Assembly (NCBI GenBank): GCA_023653245.1
Contig: JAMNXK010000198.1
Coordinates: 1 to 5,300 of the forward strand
DNA length: 5,300 nucleotides
Source of the DNA: Tagaea sp.
Lineage (GTDB): Bacteria > Pseudomonadota > Alphaproteobacteria > CACIAM-22H2
Direction: 5' to 3'
The notes beneath the pieces are model-generated. The model had not been told where the DNA came from, searched no databases, and saw only the letters and a program-made list of their open reading frames with translations. Shown piece by piece: positions 1 to 4,730 of the stretch. The first letter of the stretch is position 1. Every line of letters starts with the position of its first letter. The position numbers were made by a program, and so were the translations under genes.

Positions 1-327
1 CGCGAAGACGAGCAGGCCGGGTGCAAAGGCCGTGGCGATGTAACCGAGGCCCATCAGCACGGCGCCCCCGGCCAAAGGCGGCAGGATTCCGAAGCGATCG
101 GCCGCGCGGCCGGCGGCGACGCCGCCGATCATGATGCCGATCGTGGCGAGGGTGTGGGGCAGCGCCGCATCGGCGCGCGCCACGCCGAAATCGGCTTGCA
201 CCGCGGGCAAGGCGACGACTAGCGACCACATGCCCACGCAGCCCAACGTGCCGAGCGCCATGGAGATCGCCAAGCGGACCCAGGAATAGGGCGTCTCGAT
301 CGACGGCGTTGCGGACGTTTCGGCGAT
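1..327 (-). CDS. MFS transporter, N-terminal part (runs off left edge)
   Basis: The reading frame is open to the window edge and gives about 109 residues of an inner-membrane major facilitator superfamily carrier. A short polar head ends in PYSWVRL. A hydrophobic helix follows at about residues 17-42 and contains MWSLVVALPAVQADFG, and a second lies at about 58-72. The loop GRAADRFG (73-80) fits MFS motif A between helices 2 and 3, and a third helix spans about 82-105. The substrate cannot be told from this part. The start is a problem: between the upstream in-frame stop (364-366) and helix 1 there is no ATG or GTG. I place the start at an ATC (325-327) because a G-rich Shine-Dalgarno-like run (AGGGGGG, 333-339) sits 5 nt before it and the product would begin with a natural short head. 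Alternatives are TTG at 271-273 or ATG at 259-261, the latter inside helix 1. The family call is firm; the start is not. The gene lies downstream of the regulator's terminator, so it probably has its own promoter, but I could not find a convincing one. Confidence 0.82.
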   Translation of the reverse strand, partial: MAETSATPSIETPYSWVRLAISMALGTLGCVGMWSLVVALPAVQADFGVARADAALPHTLATIGIMIGGVAAGRAADRFGILPPLAGGAVLMGLGYIATAFAPGLLVFA

Positions 328-332
328 CTGAG

Positions 333-339
333 CCCCCCT
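333..339 (-). promoter_or_regulatory. Shine-Dalgarno-like run before the non-canonical MFS start
   Basis: On the minus strand AGGGGGG is followed by CTCAG and then ATC. A G-rich run 5 nt before a codon is normal spacing for a bacterial start. It is the main reason for choosing ATC 325-327 as the start rather than an internal ATG within the first membrane helix. Confidence 0.45.
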
Positions 340-393
340 GGGACGCGTGCGAAGCCGCCGATCTTAAGGCCTGTTCGGCGCGGCGAGCGTCCG

Positions 394-422
394 AAAAAGA
401 AGGGCCCCCGGAGGGGCCCTTC
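394..422 (-). terminator. Rho-independent terminator of the XRE regulator gene
   Basis: Positions 399-408 pair perfectly with 413-422, a 10-bp stem of very high GC with a 4-nt loop at 409-412. On the minus strand the stem is followed at once by five T (394-398). There is no T-run on the plus side, so it works in the minus direction. It lies 23 nt past the regulator's stop codon and separates that gene from the transporter gene. Confidence 0.9.
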
Positions 423-444
423 GCCGTTGCGCGGGATCGGTCGC

Positions 445-948
445 TCAGCGGGTCTTTTTGGGCGGACGGCCGCGACGCGGCCGGTCGTGGATCGGCGAAT
501 CGCCGTCGGTGCGGGCGAGCGCCCGCATCGTGCCGACGATCTGCTGACGGACCTTGCGGTCCTTGATGCTGTAATACGCGTTCACCATGTCGAGCGTCTC
601 GCGTTTCTGCGCGGGATCCTCGACTTGCGAGGGCAGCGGGTGCGAAACGGTGGCGGCGATCGACTTGCGCCGCGCGGCGTCGAACTCGTGCGCCAAGCCG
701 TCGAAGAAATAGGCCACCGGCACGTCGAGCGCGCGGGCGGTTTCGAACAGGCGCGAGGCCGAGAGACGGTTGAAGCCGCGCTCGTTCTTTTGCAGCTGCT
801 GGAACGTGATGCCGATCATCCGGCCCAGATCCTGCTGCGACATGCCCAGCTCCATTCGGCGTTCCTTTACCCGTCCGCCGACGTGTAGATCGATGTCCGA
901 CGGCTTGCCTTTGGTGCGACGGACGGCGTTTTTCGATTTTGCGGCCAC
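445..948 (-). CDS. XRE-family helix-turn-helix transcriptional regulator with AT-hook-like tail
   Basis: This is a 167-residue cytoplasmic DNA-binding protein. A basic leader (1-20) is followed by an HTH_3/Cro-C1 domain at about 24-82. In it MSQQDLGRMIGITFQQLQKNE holds the two helices of the HTH, preceded by R-rich helix 1 and followed by NRLSASRLFETARAL and a VPVAYFFDG end. The ITFQQLQKxERGxNR pattern is typical of a large alphaproteobacterial subgroup of XRE regulators. Residues 83-150 are a helical linker or possible dimer region. The C-terminus (155-167) holds RRGRPPKK, which resembles the AT-hook core (GRP flanked by basic residues). The start is GTG at 946-948, chosen for its Shine-Dalgarno GGAGAGG at 954-960, 5 nt away. 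A palindrome lies on the predicted promoter, so negative autoregulation is likely. Whether it also controls the divergent DUF2877 gene, whose promoter shares its -35, is inference. The ligand and the targets are unknown. Confidence 0.9.
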   Translation of the reverse strand: MAAKSKNAVRRTKGKPSDIDLHVGGRVKERRMELGMSQQDLGRMIGITFQQLQKNERGFNRLSASRLFETARALDVPVAYFFDGLAHEFDAARRKSIAATVSHPLPSQVEDPAQKRETLDMVNAYYSIKDRKVRQQIVGTMRALARTDGDSPIHDRPRRGRPPKKTR

Positions 949-953
949 AGATT

Positions 954-960
954 CCTCTCC
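954..960 (-). promoter_or_regulatory. Ribosome binding site of the XRE gene
   Basis: On the minus strand GGAGAGG stands 5 nt before the GTG codon at 946-948. It is the best Shine-Dalgarno in the window and it settles the start of this gene at a GTG. Confidence 0.75.
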
Positions 961-977
961 CCTTGGCGACTCCGAGA

Positions 978-991
978 CTTACAAGTGTAAG
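978..991. promoter_or_regulatory. Palindromic operator candidate over the XRE -10
   Basis: CTTACAAGTGTAAG is a perfect inverted repeat with 6-bp arms and a 2-bp centre. Its length and form suit a dimeric HTH repressor. It covers the predicted -10 (984-989) of the regulator gene, so binding would block transcription. The most likely binder is the adjacent XRE protein acting on its own gene, but that is inference. Confidence 0.55.
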
Positions 992-1012
992 ACAAAGCGC
1001 GGCGCTTGTCAG
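984..1012 (-). promoter_or_regulatory. Predicted sigma70-type promoter of the XRE gene
   Basis: On the minus strand CTGACA (1007-1012, five of six to TTGACA) is followed by exactly 17 nt and then TACACT (984-989, four of six to TATAAT). The expected transcript start is near 977, giving a leader of about 30 nt that contains the ribosome binding site. The -10 lies inside the 978-991 palindrome. This is a prediction from consensus only. Confidence 0.6.
991..1010. promoter_or_regulatory. Imperfect inverted repeat between the two divergent promoters
   Basis: GACAA (991-995) and GCGC (997-1000) are mirrored by GCGC (1002-1005) and TTGTC (1006-1010), with one extra base in the left arm. It abuts the 978-991 palindrome and reaches into the shared -35 element. 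It may be a second protein-binding site, or it may follow simply from the -35 sequence and local GC-richness. Confidence 0.35.
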
Positions 1013-1034
1013 TCGTTTTGAAAACGGCAATATT
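1006..1034 (+). promoter_or_regulatory. Predicted promoter of the DUF2877 gene, possibly leaderless
   Basis: TTGTCA (1006-1011, five of six to the -35 consensus) is followed by 17 nt and AATATT (1029-1034, four of six to the -10). The ATG at 1044 begins 9 nt after the -10, so the transcript would start within a few bases of the start codon. There is no convincing Shine-Dalgarno before the ATG. The -35 is the complement of the regulator's -35, offset by one base, so the two promoters cannot easily be occupied at once. Confidence 0.5.
1014..1026. promoter_or_regulatory. Perfect AT-rich palindrome in the spacer of the DUF2877 promoter
   Basis: CGTTTTGAAAACG has 6-bp arms around one central base and lies between the predicted -35 and -10 of the rightward promoter. 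It is a candidate operator. Part of it, TTGAAAAC (1018-1025), recurs upstream of the DUF1116 gene in the same orientation relative to the gene (4707-4714 on the minus strand). Confidence 0.45.
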
Positions 1035-1043
1035 TCGCGGCGA

Positions 1044-1787
1044 ATGGACCCCGCCGCCCATCCGATCACGATCCGTGCCGCGACCCTCGGCGCGCACGCC
1101 GCGCGCGCGGCCGGGCGCCTGACGCCGATCGCGCGCTTCGACCATGCGTTGTACGCGCGGGACGGCGCCGGACGGATCGTCTGTTTGGTCCCGCTATTGG
1201 GCGAGGACGGGCCGATCCACGCGCGCCTGGCCGGGCCATTTCCGGCGCCCGAGGCCGCATTCGAATTGGCGCCCGCGCCGATCTGGACGCCGCCCGCGCT
1301 CCCGGCCTGGACACGCGACGCGCTGGCATCGGGCATCGCGCGCGCCCGCGCGGGTCGTCCCGCGCGCGCGCCCCATCCGGTGGACCGAAGCTATGCCGAA
1401 GGACTTGCGGCCTTGGCGCGCTGGCGCGCCGCCGGCGCCCCGGTCGAGGCTTGCGCCCCGCTCGCCGGCCTCGGCGCCGGGCTGACGCCGTCGGGCGACG
1501 ACGCGCTCGGCGGTGCCGCGATCGCGTTGCATGTCTTCGGCGAACGCGCGGCGGCCTCCCGCCTCGCCGCGTTCGTGCGCGCGGCCGTTCGGGGCCGCAC
1601 GAGCGACATCGCGTGGGCTTTCCTGGACGCCGCCTGCGACGGACAGGGAACGGCGGGATTCCATCGCGCGCTGGCGGCGCTGGTGGATGGTGGCGGCTTC
1701 GCGCCGCTCGATGCGATGGGTCATTCGTCGGGCTGGGATGCGATGGACGGCGCGTTGGCGGTACTCGACTTCAGCGCGTCGCGATAG
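1044..1787 (+). CDS. allH: DUF2877 protein, oxamate carbamoyltransferase AllH/YlbF-like subunit
   Basis: This is a 247-residue cytoplasmic protein of the DUF2877 family. E. coli AllH (YlbF) of this family has been reported to be one of three components of oxamate carbamoyltransferase, which converts oxalurate plus phosphate to oxamate and carbamoyl phosphate. The family signature GLGAGLTPSGDDALGG is at 142-157. The second conserved block lies at 183-200 (RTSDIAWAFLDAACDG) and the closing GHSSGWDAMDGAL at 226-238. The N-terminal half (about 7-90) is a variable beta-rich region. The ATG at 1044 fits the family's usual N-terminus. An upstream in-frame start (939) would overlap the regulator gene and the promoter region, so I reject it. 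There is no good Shine-Dalgarno. The 3' end overlaps the 3' end of fdrA on the other strand by 17 bp, and its likely partner subunits are those of that facing unit. The family call is strong; the enzyme role is taken from E. coli and not proven here. Confidence 0.88.
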   Translation: MDPAAHPITIRAATLGAHAARAAGRLTPIARFDHALYARDGAGRIVCLVPLLGEDGPIHARLAGPFPAPEAAFELAPAPIWTPPALPAWTRDALASGIARARAGRPARAPHPVDRSYAEGLAALARWRAAGAPVEACAPLAGLGAGLTPSGDDALGGAAIALHVFGERAAASRLAAFVRAAVRGRTSDIAWAFLDAACDGQGTAGFHRALAALVDGGGFAPLDAMGHSSGWDAMDGALAVLDFSASR

Positions 1788-3270
1788 CGATCGCCAGGCG
1801 CGCGGCCGCCGCGTGGCTGGGGGCGACGACGATTCCCGCCTCCTCCAGCGTGCGCACTTGCGCCGCACGGTTCTGGGCGTCCAGATCGGTGCCCACCACG
1901 CACGCGATCACGCAAGCCGCGCGCGACGAGGCCGCGGCCACCGCGTTGGCCGCGTGCTCGGCCGGATCGTCGTTCGCCCCGGTGCCGATCACGATATCGA
2001 CCAGAATCGCGGCGACCGATGCGTCGTCGAGGGCCGCGGCGAGGGCAGCACCGCGCAAGGTGGGATCGATCATCGGATGCGGCCGGCCGGCGGTGTATTC
2101 GTCCGCACCGTAGTCGACCAGGATATGCCCGCGCTCGGGGCGCGCGGGCAAAGCGCCGGGCACGGGCGCGTTGGACCAGAATGGCTGGCCGGCGCGGCGC
2201 AACAAAATTTGCGCTTCGGCGCACAGCGTGCCGCCCGAATAGACGCCGCGCACGAAGCGGCGCGAGGGGGCGAGCTTGGCGCGCCAGTCGGCGGCGATCG
2301 CCGCGGGCGCGAAATCCTCCGGCGGCACCGGCGCCGAAGCGAGGGCGGCGGCTTCCTCGAGCGTGGCGGCGGCGCGCGCATTGGCCGGCAGGTCGAGCGC
2401 GTCGGCGCCCAGGAAACACACGACATGCGGCTTGGGGCTGCGCGCGATCCGCTCGAGCACCGCGCGCGCGACCGACGGCGCGGGCGGTTTGGAAATCACC
2501 ACGACGATGCGCGTGGCGGGATCGGCGTCGAACGCGTCCAACGCCGCGAGCGTGGTCAAGGCGCCGACCCGCTCCGACAGATCGCGCCCGCCGGTACCGA
2601 TGGCGTGCGACACGCCCCGCTCGGCGCGCGCGATCAAGCTGGCGACTTCCTGCAACCCGGTCCCCGAGGCCGCGACGATGCCGACATCGCCGGCCGGCAC
2701 GGCGTTCGCGAAGGCCAGCGGCACGCCGCCCAGGATCGCCGTGCCGCAATCCGGGCCCATGAGCAGCAAGCCCTTTTCGCGCGCGAAGAGTTTCAGCGCG
2801 CGCTCGTCCTCGATCGACACGTTATCGGAGAACACCATCGCGTTGAGTCCGCGCGACAGCGCCTTGCGCGCTTCGGCGGCGGCGTACGCGCCGGGCACGG
2901 AAATGAGCGCCAGCTCGGCCCCGCCCAGCGACGCGATCGCCGCGTCGAGCGAGCGCGGGTTTCGCGCGCCCTTGGGCCCGGCGCTTTGCGGCGGGCGGGC
3001 GAGCACCGCGTCGGCGTGGTCGAGCGCCTCGCGCGCGTCGAATTCCGAGCTCGCGCGCACCGCCACGATCAGATCGTTGGCCCCGGCGGCGCGGCCCGTG
3101 TCGTCGAGCAGGCCCGCTTCGTCGAGAATTTTCAGATTGGCCGGCGTGCCGATCATCAGCGCGGCCGAGGCGATGCCGGGCAGTTCGGAGATCGCCTCGG
3201 ACAGGCGCATCAACGCCACCGAATCGAGATAGACGCCCTTGCGCACGCGGTTGGCGAGATGGCTGTTCAT
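1771..3270 (-). CDS. fdrA: FdrA, acyl-CoA-synthetase-like subunit of oxamate carbamoyltransferase (AllF)
   Basis: This is a 499-residue cytoplasmic protein, close to the usual FdrA length. The fold is that of the succinyl-CoA synthetase alpha subunit. The N-terminal FdrA block has KGVYLDSVALM (11-21) and MIGTPANLKIL (39-49). A CoA-binding-type Rossmann part covers about 118-195, with GLNAMVFSDNVSIEDE (141-156) and GPDCGTAILGGVPLAFAN (172-189). GIVAASGTGLQEVASLI (197-213) and AIGTGGRDLS (223-232) match the phosphate-loop region of the synthetases. The C-terminal FdrA part has GVYSGGTLCAEA (342-353), ADEYTAGRPHPMIDP (389-403), DIVIGTGANDDP (425-436) and GTDLDAQN (460-467). The E. coli homologue is reported as AllF of oxamate carbamoyltransferase. 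The start is ATG 3268-3270, which overlaps the DUF1116 stop as ATGA, so translation is probably coupled. An in-frame start 198 nt further up lies deep in the DUF1116 gene and is unlikely. Substrate specificity in this organism is inferred. Confidence 0.92.
   Translation of the reverse strand: MNSHLANRVRKGVYLDSVALMRLSEAISELPGIASAALMIGTPANLKILDEAGLLDDTGRAAGANDLIVAVRASSEFDAREALDHADAVLARPPQSAGPKGARNPRSLDAAIASLGGAELALISVPGAYAAAEARKALSRGLNAMVFSDNVSIEDERALKLFAREKGLLLMGPDCGTAILGGVPLAFANAVPAGDVGIVAASGTGLQEVASLIARAERGVSHAIGTGGRDLSERVGALTTLAALDAFDADPATRIVVVISKPPAPSVARAVLERIARSPKPHVVCFLGADALDLPANARAAATLEEAAALASAPVPPEDFAPAAIAADWRAKLAPSRRFVRGVYSGGTLCAEAQILLRRAGQPFWSNAPVPGALPARPERGHILVDYGADEYTAGRPHPMIDPTLRGAALAAALDDASVAAILVDIVIGTGANDDPAEHAANAVAAASSRAACVIACVVGTDLDAQNRAAQVRTLEEAGIVVAPSHAAAARLAIAIATR
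3267..3270 (-). promoter_or_regulatory. ATGA stop-start overlap coupling DUF1116 and fdrA
   Basis: On the minus strand the fdrA ATG (3268-3270) and the DUF1116 TGA (3267-3269) share bases as ATGA. The ribosome binding site before fdrA is weak (G/C-rich, GGCGG-like at about 7-11 nt). Re-initiation by ribosomes that have just finished the upstream gene is therefore the likely mode, which would give the two subunits in matched amounts. Confidence 0.8.
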
Positions 3271-4676
3271 GCGCCCGCCGCCAGCGCTTCGAGCGCGCGT
3301 TCGAAACACGCCAGCGGCGCGCGCACCGTGCCCGCCCCGACCTGGCCGATGCCGGGTTTGCGATGGGCGATGCCGGTATTGATCAAGGGCGCGATGCCGG
3401 TTTCGACCACGCGGCGCACGTCGATGCATACCGGCACGCCGGCGAAATCGAGGCCCGGGATCGTCCAATCGGCGTTGCGCCCATAGGCGATGTCGACCAT
3501 CGCGCGGGTGATGTCGAGCGCGTCGGACGCCGAGCCGGCGCCGACGAAACCCGCCACCGCCGGCGAGGCGGCCATCGCGAAACCGCCCAAGCCCACGGTC
3601 TCCACGATCGCCGAATCGCCGATATCGGGATTGCCGTCGGCTTCGGTGTAGCCGGGAAAGTACAGACCCTTGGGCTGTTCGACCGGTGCCACGAACCAGC
3701 GTTCACCCGTCGCCGCCACGCGGATGCCGAAATCCGTGCCGTTGCGGCACATCGCGGTGACCAGCGTCGAACGCGCGACGCCCTTGGCCGGATCGGCGAT
3801 CGCCTTGCCCATCGCCATGGCGATGTTGAGGAAAAACTGGTCGTTCGAGCCGCAGAACTCCAGCAGCTTGGCGAGCTTCTCCTGGTCGGGCACGGCGCGC
3901 GCCAGCCACGGCGCCATCGCGCGCACGAACAGGCTGGTGCAGGCGACGTTGCGCTGGTGCATCTCGTCGCCCATCGACAGCCCGCGCGCGATCAAGGGCT
4001 TCAGCGCCAAGCCGCCCGACATTTTCAGCGCGGCGGCAAGCGCCGGCCCCAGATCGGTTTCCAGCCAGCGCAAGCGCGCCAGCACGCTGTGGTCGTTGCC
4101 GCCGAAGCGCATGACCTTGCCCAGGCCTTCGTTCAGCGTGCAGTAGGCGCGATTGCCGAAGGCCTTGTTCTCGACCACCAGCACCGGCATCGAGCGCGTG
4201 ATCATGCCGGTCATCGGGCCGACGGCGCCGCGCTCGTGATTGGGCGCGAAGGAAACGCCGCCCGACGCGGCGAGCGTTTCGGCCGCGTCGAGATCCGGCG
4301 CCCAGCCTTCGAGCACGATCGCCCCTTGGATCGCGCCGCGCAGCGGCCCGCACATGCGCGCCCATTCGATCGGCGGGCCCGCATGCAGGATCGTGCGCTC
4401 GCCCAGTCCGGGCAGCACCGTATCGGCGCGCACCACGTCGACCAGCACGGGCTCGGCCTTCAAAAAGCGCGACAGCGTCTCGCGATTGGCGGCTTCGATC
4501 GCCGGATCGCCGTCGAGCTGGGCGAGCAACGCGGCCAGGCGCGCATCGCCGCGCGCGGGCGGCGCCCAATCGACATGCGCGACGGCCGCACCCGCCCGGG
4601 CGAGATCGCGCGCGAAACCGTCGAGGCCGATATTGACGATGCGCGGTGCCGCGCCGAGAAGCGTACCTGAACCCAT
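3267..4676 (-). CDS. allG: DUF1116 protein, oxamate carbamoyltransferase AllG/YlbE-like subunit
   Basis: This is a 469-residue cytoplasmic protein of the DUF1116 (YlbE) family, near full family length. The opening PRIVNIGLDGFA (11-22) with AHVDWAPPARGD (33-44) is the usual start of the family. Conserved blocks follow: HAGPPIEWARMCGP (98-111), APNHERGAVGPMTG (144-157), SMPVLVVEN (162-170), LNEGLGKVMRFGG (181-193), SMGDEMHQRNVA (234-245), FFLNIAMAMGK (281-291), CRNGTDFGIRV (310-320), GDSAIVETVGLGGFAM (353-368) and APLINTGIAHR (429-439). The E. coli homologue is reported as AllG, acting with FdrA and YlbF in oxamate carbamoyltransferase. The start ATG 4674-4676 is the only usual start codon between the upstream in-frame stop and the conserved region. 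No Shine-Dalgarno precedes it, and the predicted promoter puts the transcript start at about the ATG. It is first gene of a two-gene unit with fdrA. In E. coli the order is fdrA, ylbE, ylbF on one strand; here DUF1116 comes first. Confidence 0.92.
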   Translation of the reverse strand: MGSGTLLGAAPRIVNIGLDGFARDLARAGAAVAHVDWAPPARGDARLAALLAQLDGDPAIEAANRETLSRFLKAEPVLVDVVRADTVLPGLGERTILHAGPPIEWARMCGPLRGAIQGAIVLEGWAPDLDAAETLAASGGVSFAPNHERGAVGPMTGMITRSMPVLVVENKAFGNRAYCTLNEGLGKVMRFGGNDHSVLARLRWLETDLGPALAAALKMSGGLALKPLIARGLSMGDEMHQRNVACTSLFVRAMAPWLARAVPDQEKLAKLLEFCGSNDQFFLNIAMAMGKAIADPAKGVARSTLVTAMCRNGTDFGIRVAATGERWFVAPVEQPKGLYFPGYTEADGNPDIGDSAIVETVGLGGFAMAASPAVAGFVGAGSASDALDITRAMVDIAYGRNADWTIPGLDFAGVPVCIDVRRVVETGIAPLINTGIAHRKPGIGQVGAGTVRAPLACFERALEALAAGA

Positions 4677-4680
4677 GGGG

Positions 4681-4716
4681 CCGGGATAAGACCCCGGAAG
4701 CGCTTGGTTTTCAAGC
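4681..4716. promoter_or_regulatory. Two inverted repeats in the DUF1116 promoter
   Basis: GCTTG (4702-4706) and CAAGC (4712-4716) form a perfect 5-bp dyad with a 5-nt centre over the -35. CCGGG (4681-4685) and CCCGG (4693-4697) form another, flanking the -10. Either may bind a regulator. The second could also form a weak hairpin close to the start codon in any transcript that reads through from upstream. Short dyads are common in GC-rich DNA, so the second is the less certain. Confidence 0.35.
4686..4714 (-). promoter_or_regulatory. Predicted promoter of the DUF1116-fdrA unit, possibly leaderless
   Basis: On the minus strand TTGAAA (4709-4714, five of six to TTGACA) is followed by 17 nt and TCTTAT (4686-4691, four of six to TATAAT). 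Nine nt then lead to the ATG at 4674-4676. The spacer and the -10-to-ATG distance equal those of the DUF2877 promoter. The whole gap between the neighbouring genes is only 54 bp (4677-4730) and nothing else in it looks like a promoter. Read-through from the upstream gene is an alternative, since I see no T-tailed terminator in the gap. Confidence 0.5.
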
Positions 4717-4730
4717 CCCGCGCCGAGACC

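Noticed and set aside
340..393. Promoter for the transporter gene between the terminator and its start
   Set aside because: TAAGAT (361-366, minus) could be a -10, but no acceptable -35 lies at the right distance, so I do not list it as a feature.
939..1043. N-terminal extension of the DUF2877 protein from an ATG at 939
   Set aside because: It would overlap the regulator gene and translate the whole palindromic promoter region. The added 35 residues do not look like the family, and the ATG at 1044 fits better.
1787..1794. Perfect GCGATCGC palindrome at the convergent gene ends, considered as a binding or repeat site
   Set aside because: It lies inside coding sequence, is made of codons common in this genome, and is not part of a larger symmetric structure or a T-tailed terminator.
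3271..3468. N-terminal extension of FdrA by 66 residues
   Set aside because: It lies wholly inside the DUF1116 coding region in another frame. The ATG at 3270 with its ATGA overlap gives the normal FdrA N-terminus.
1513..3486. Long plus-strand open frame of about 657 codons antisense to fdrA
   Set aside because: It is Arg/Gly/Ala-rich with no domain pattern, and it covers a strongly conserved FdrA gene on the other strand. Long antisense frames are expected in DNA this rich in G+C.
3363..4670. Plus-strand open frame of about 435 codons antisense to the DUF1116 gene
   Set aside because: Its composition (many His, Arg, Gln, Asp) is the usual mirror of an Ala/Gly/Val-rich gene. It has no recognisable motif and no ribosome binding site.
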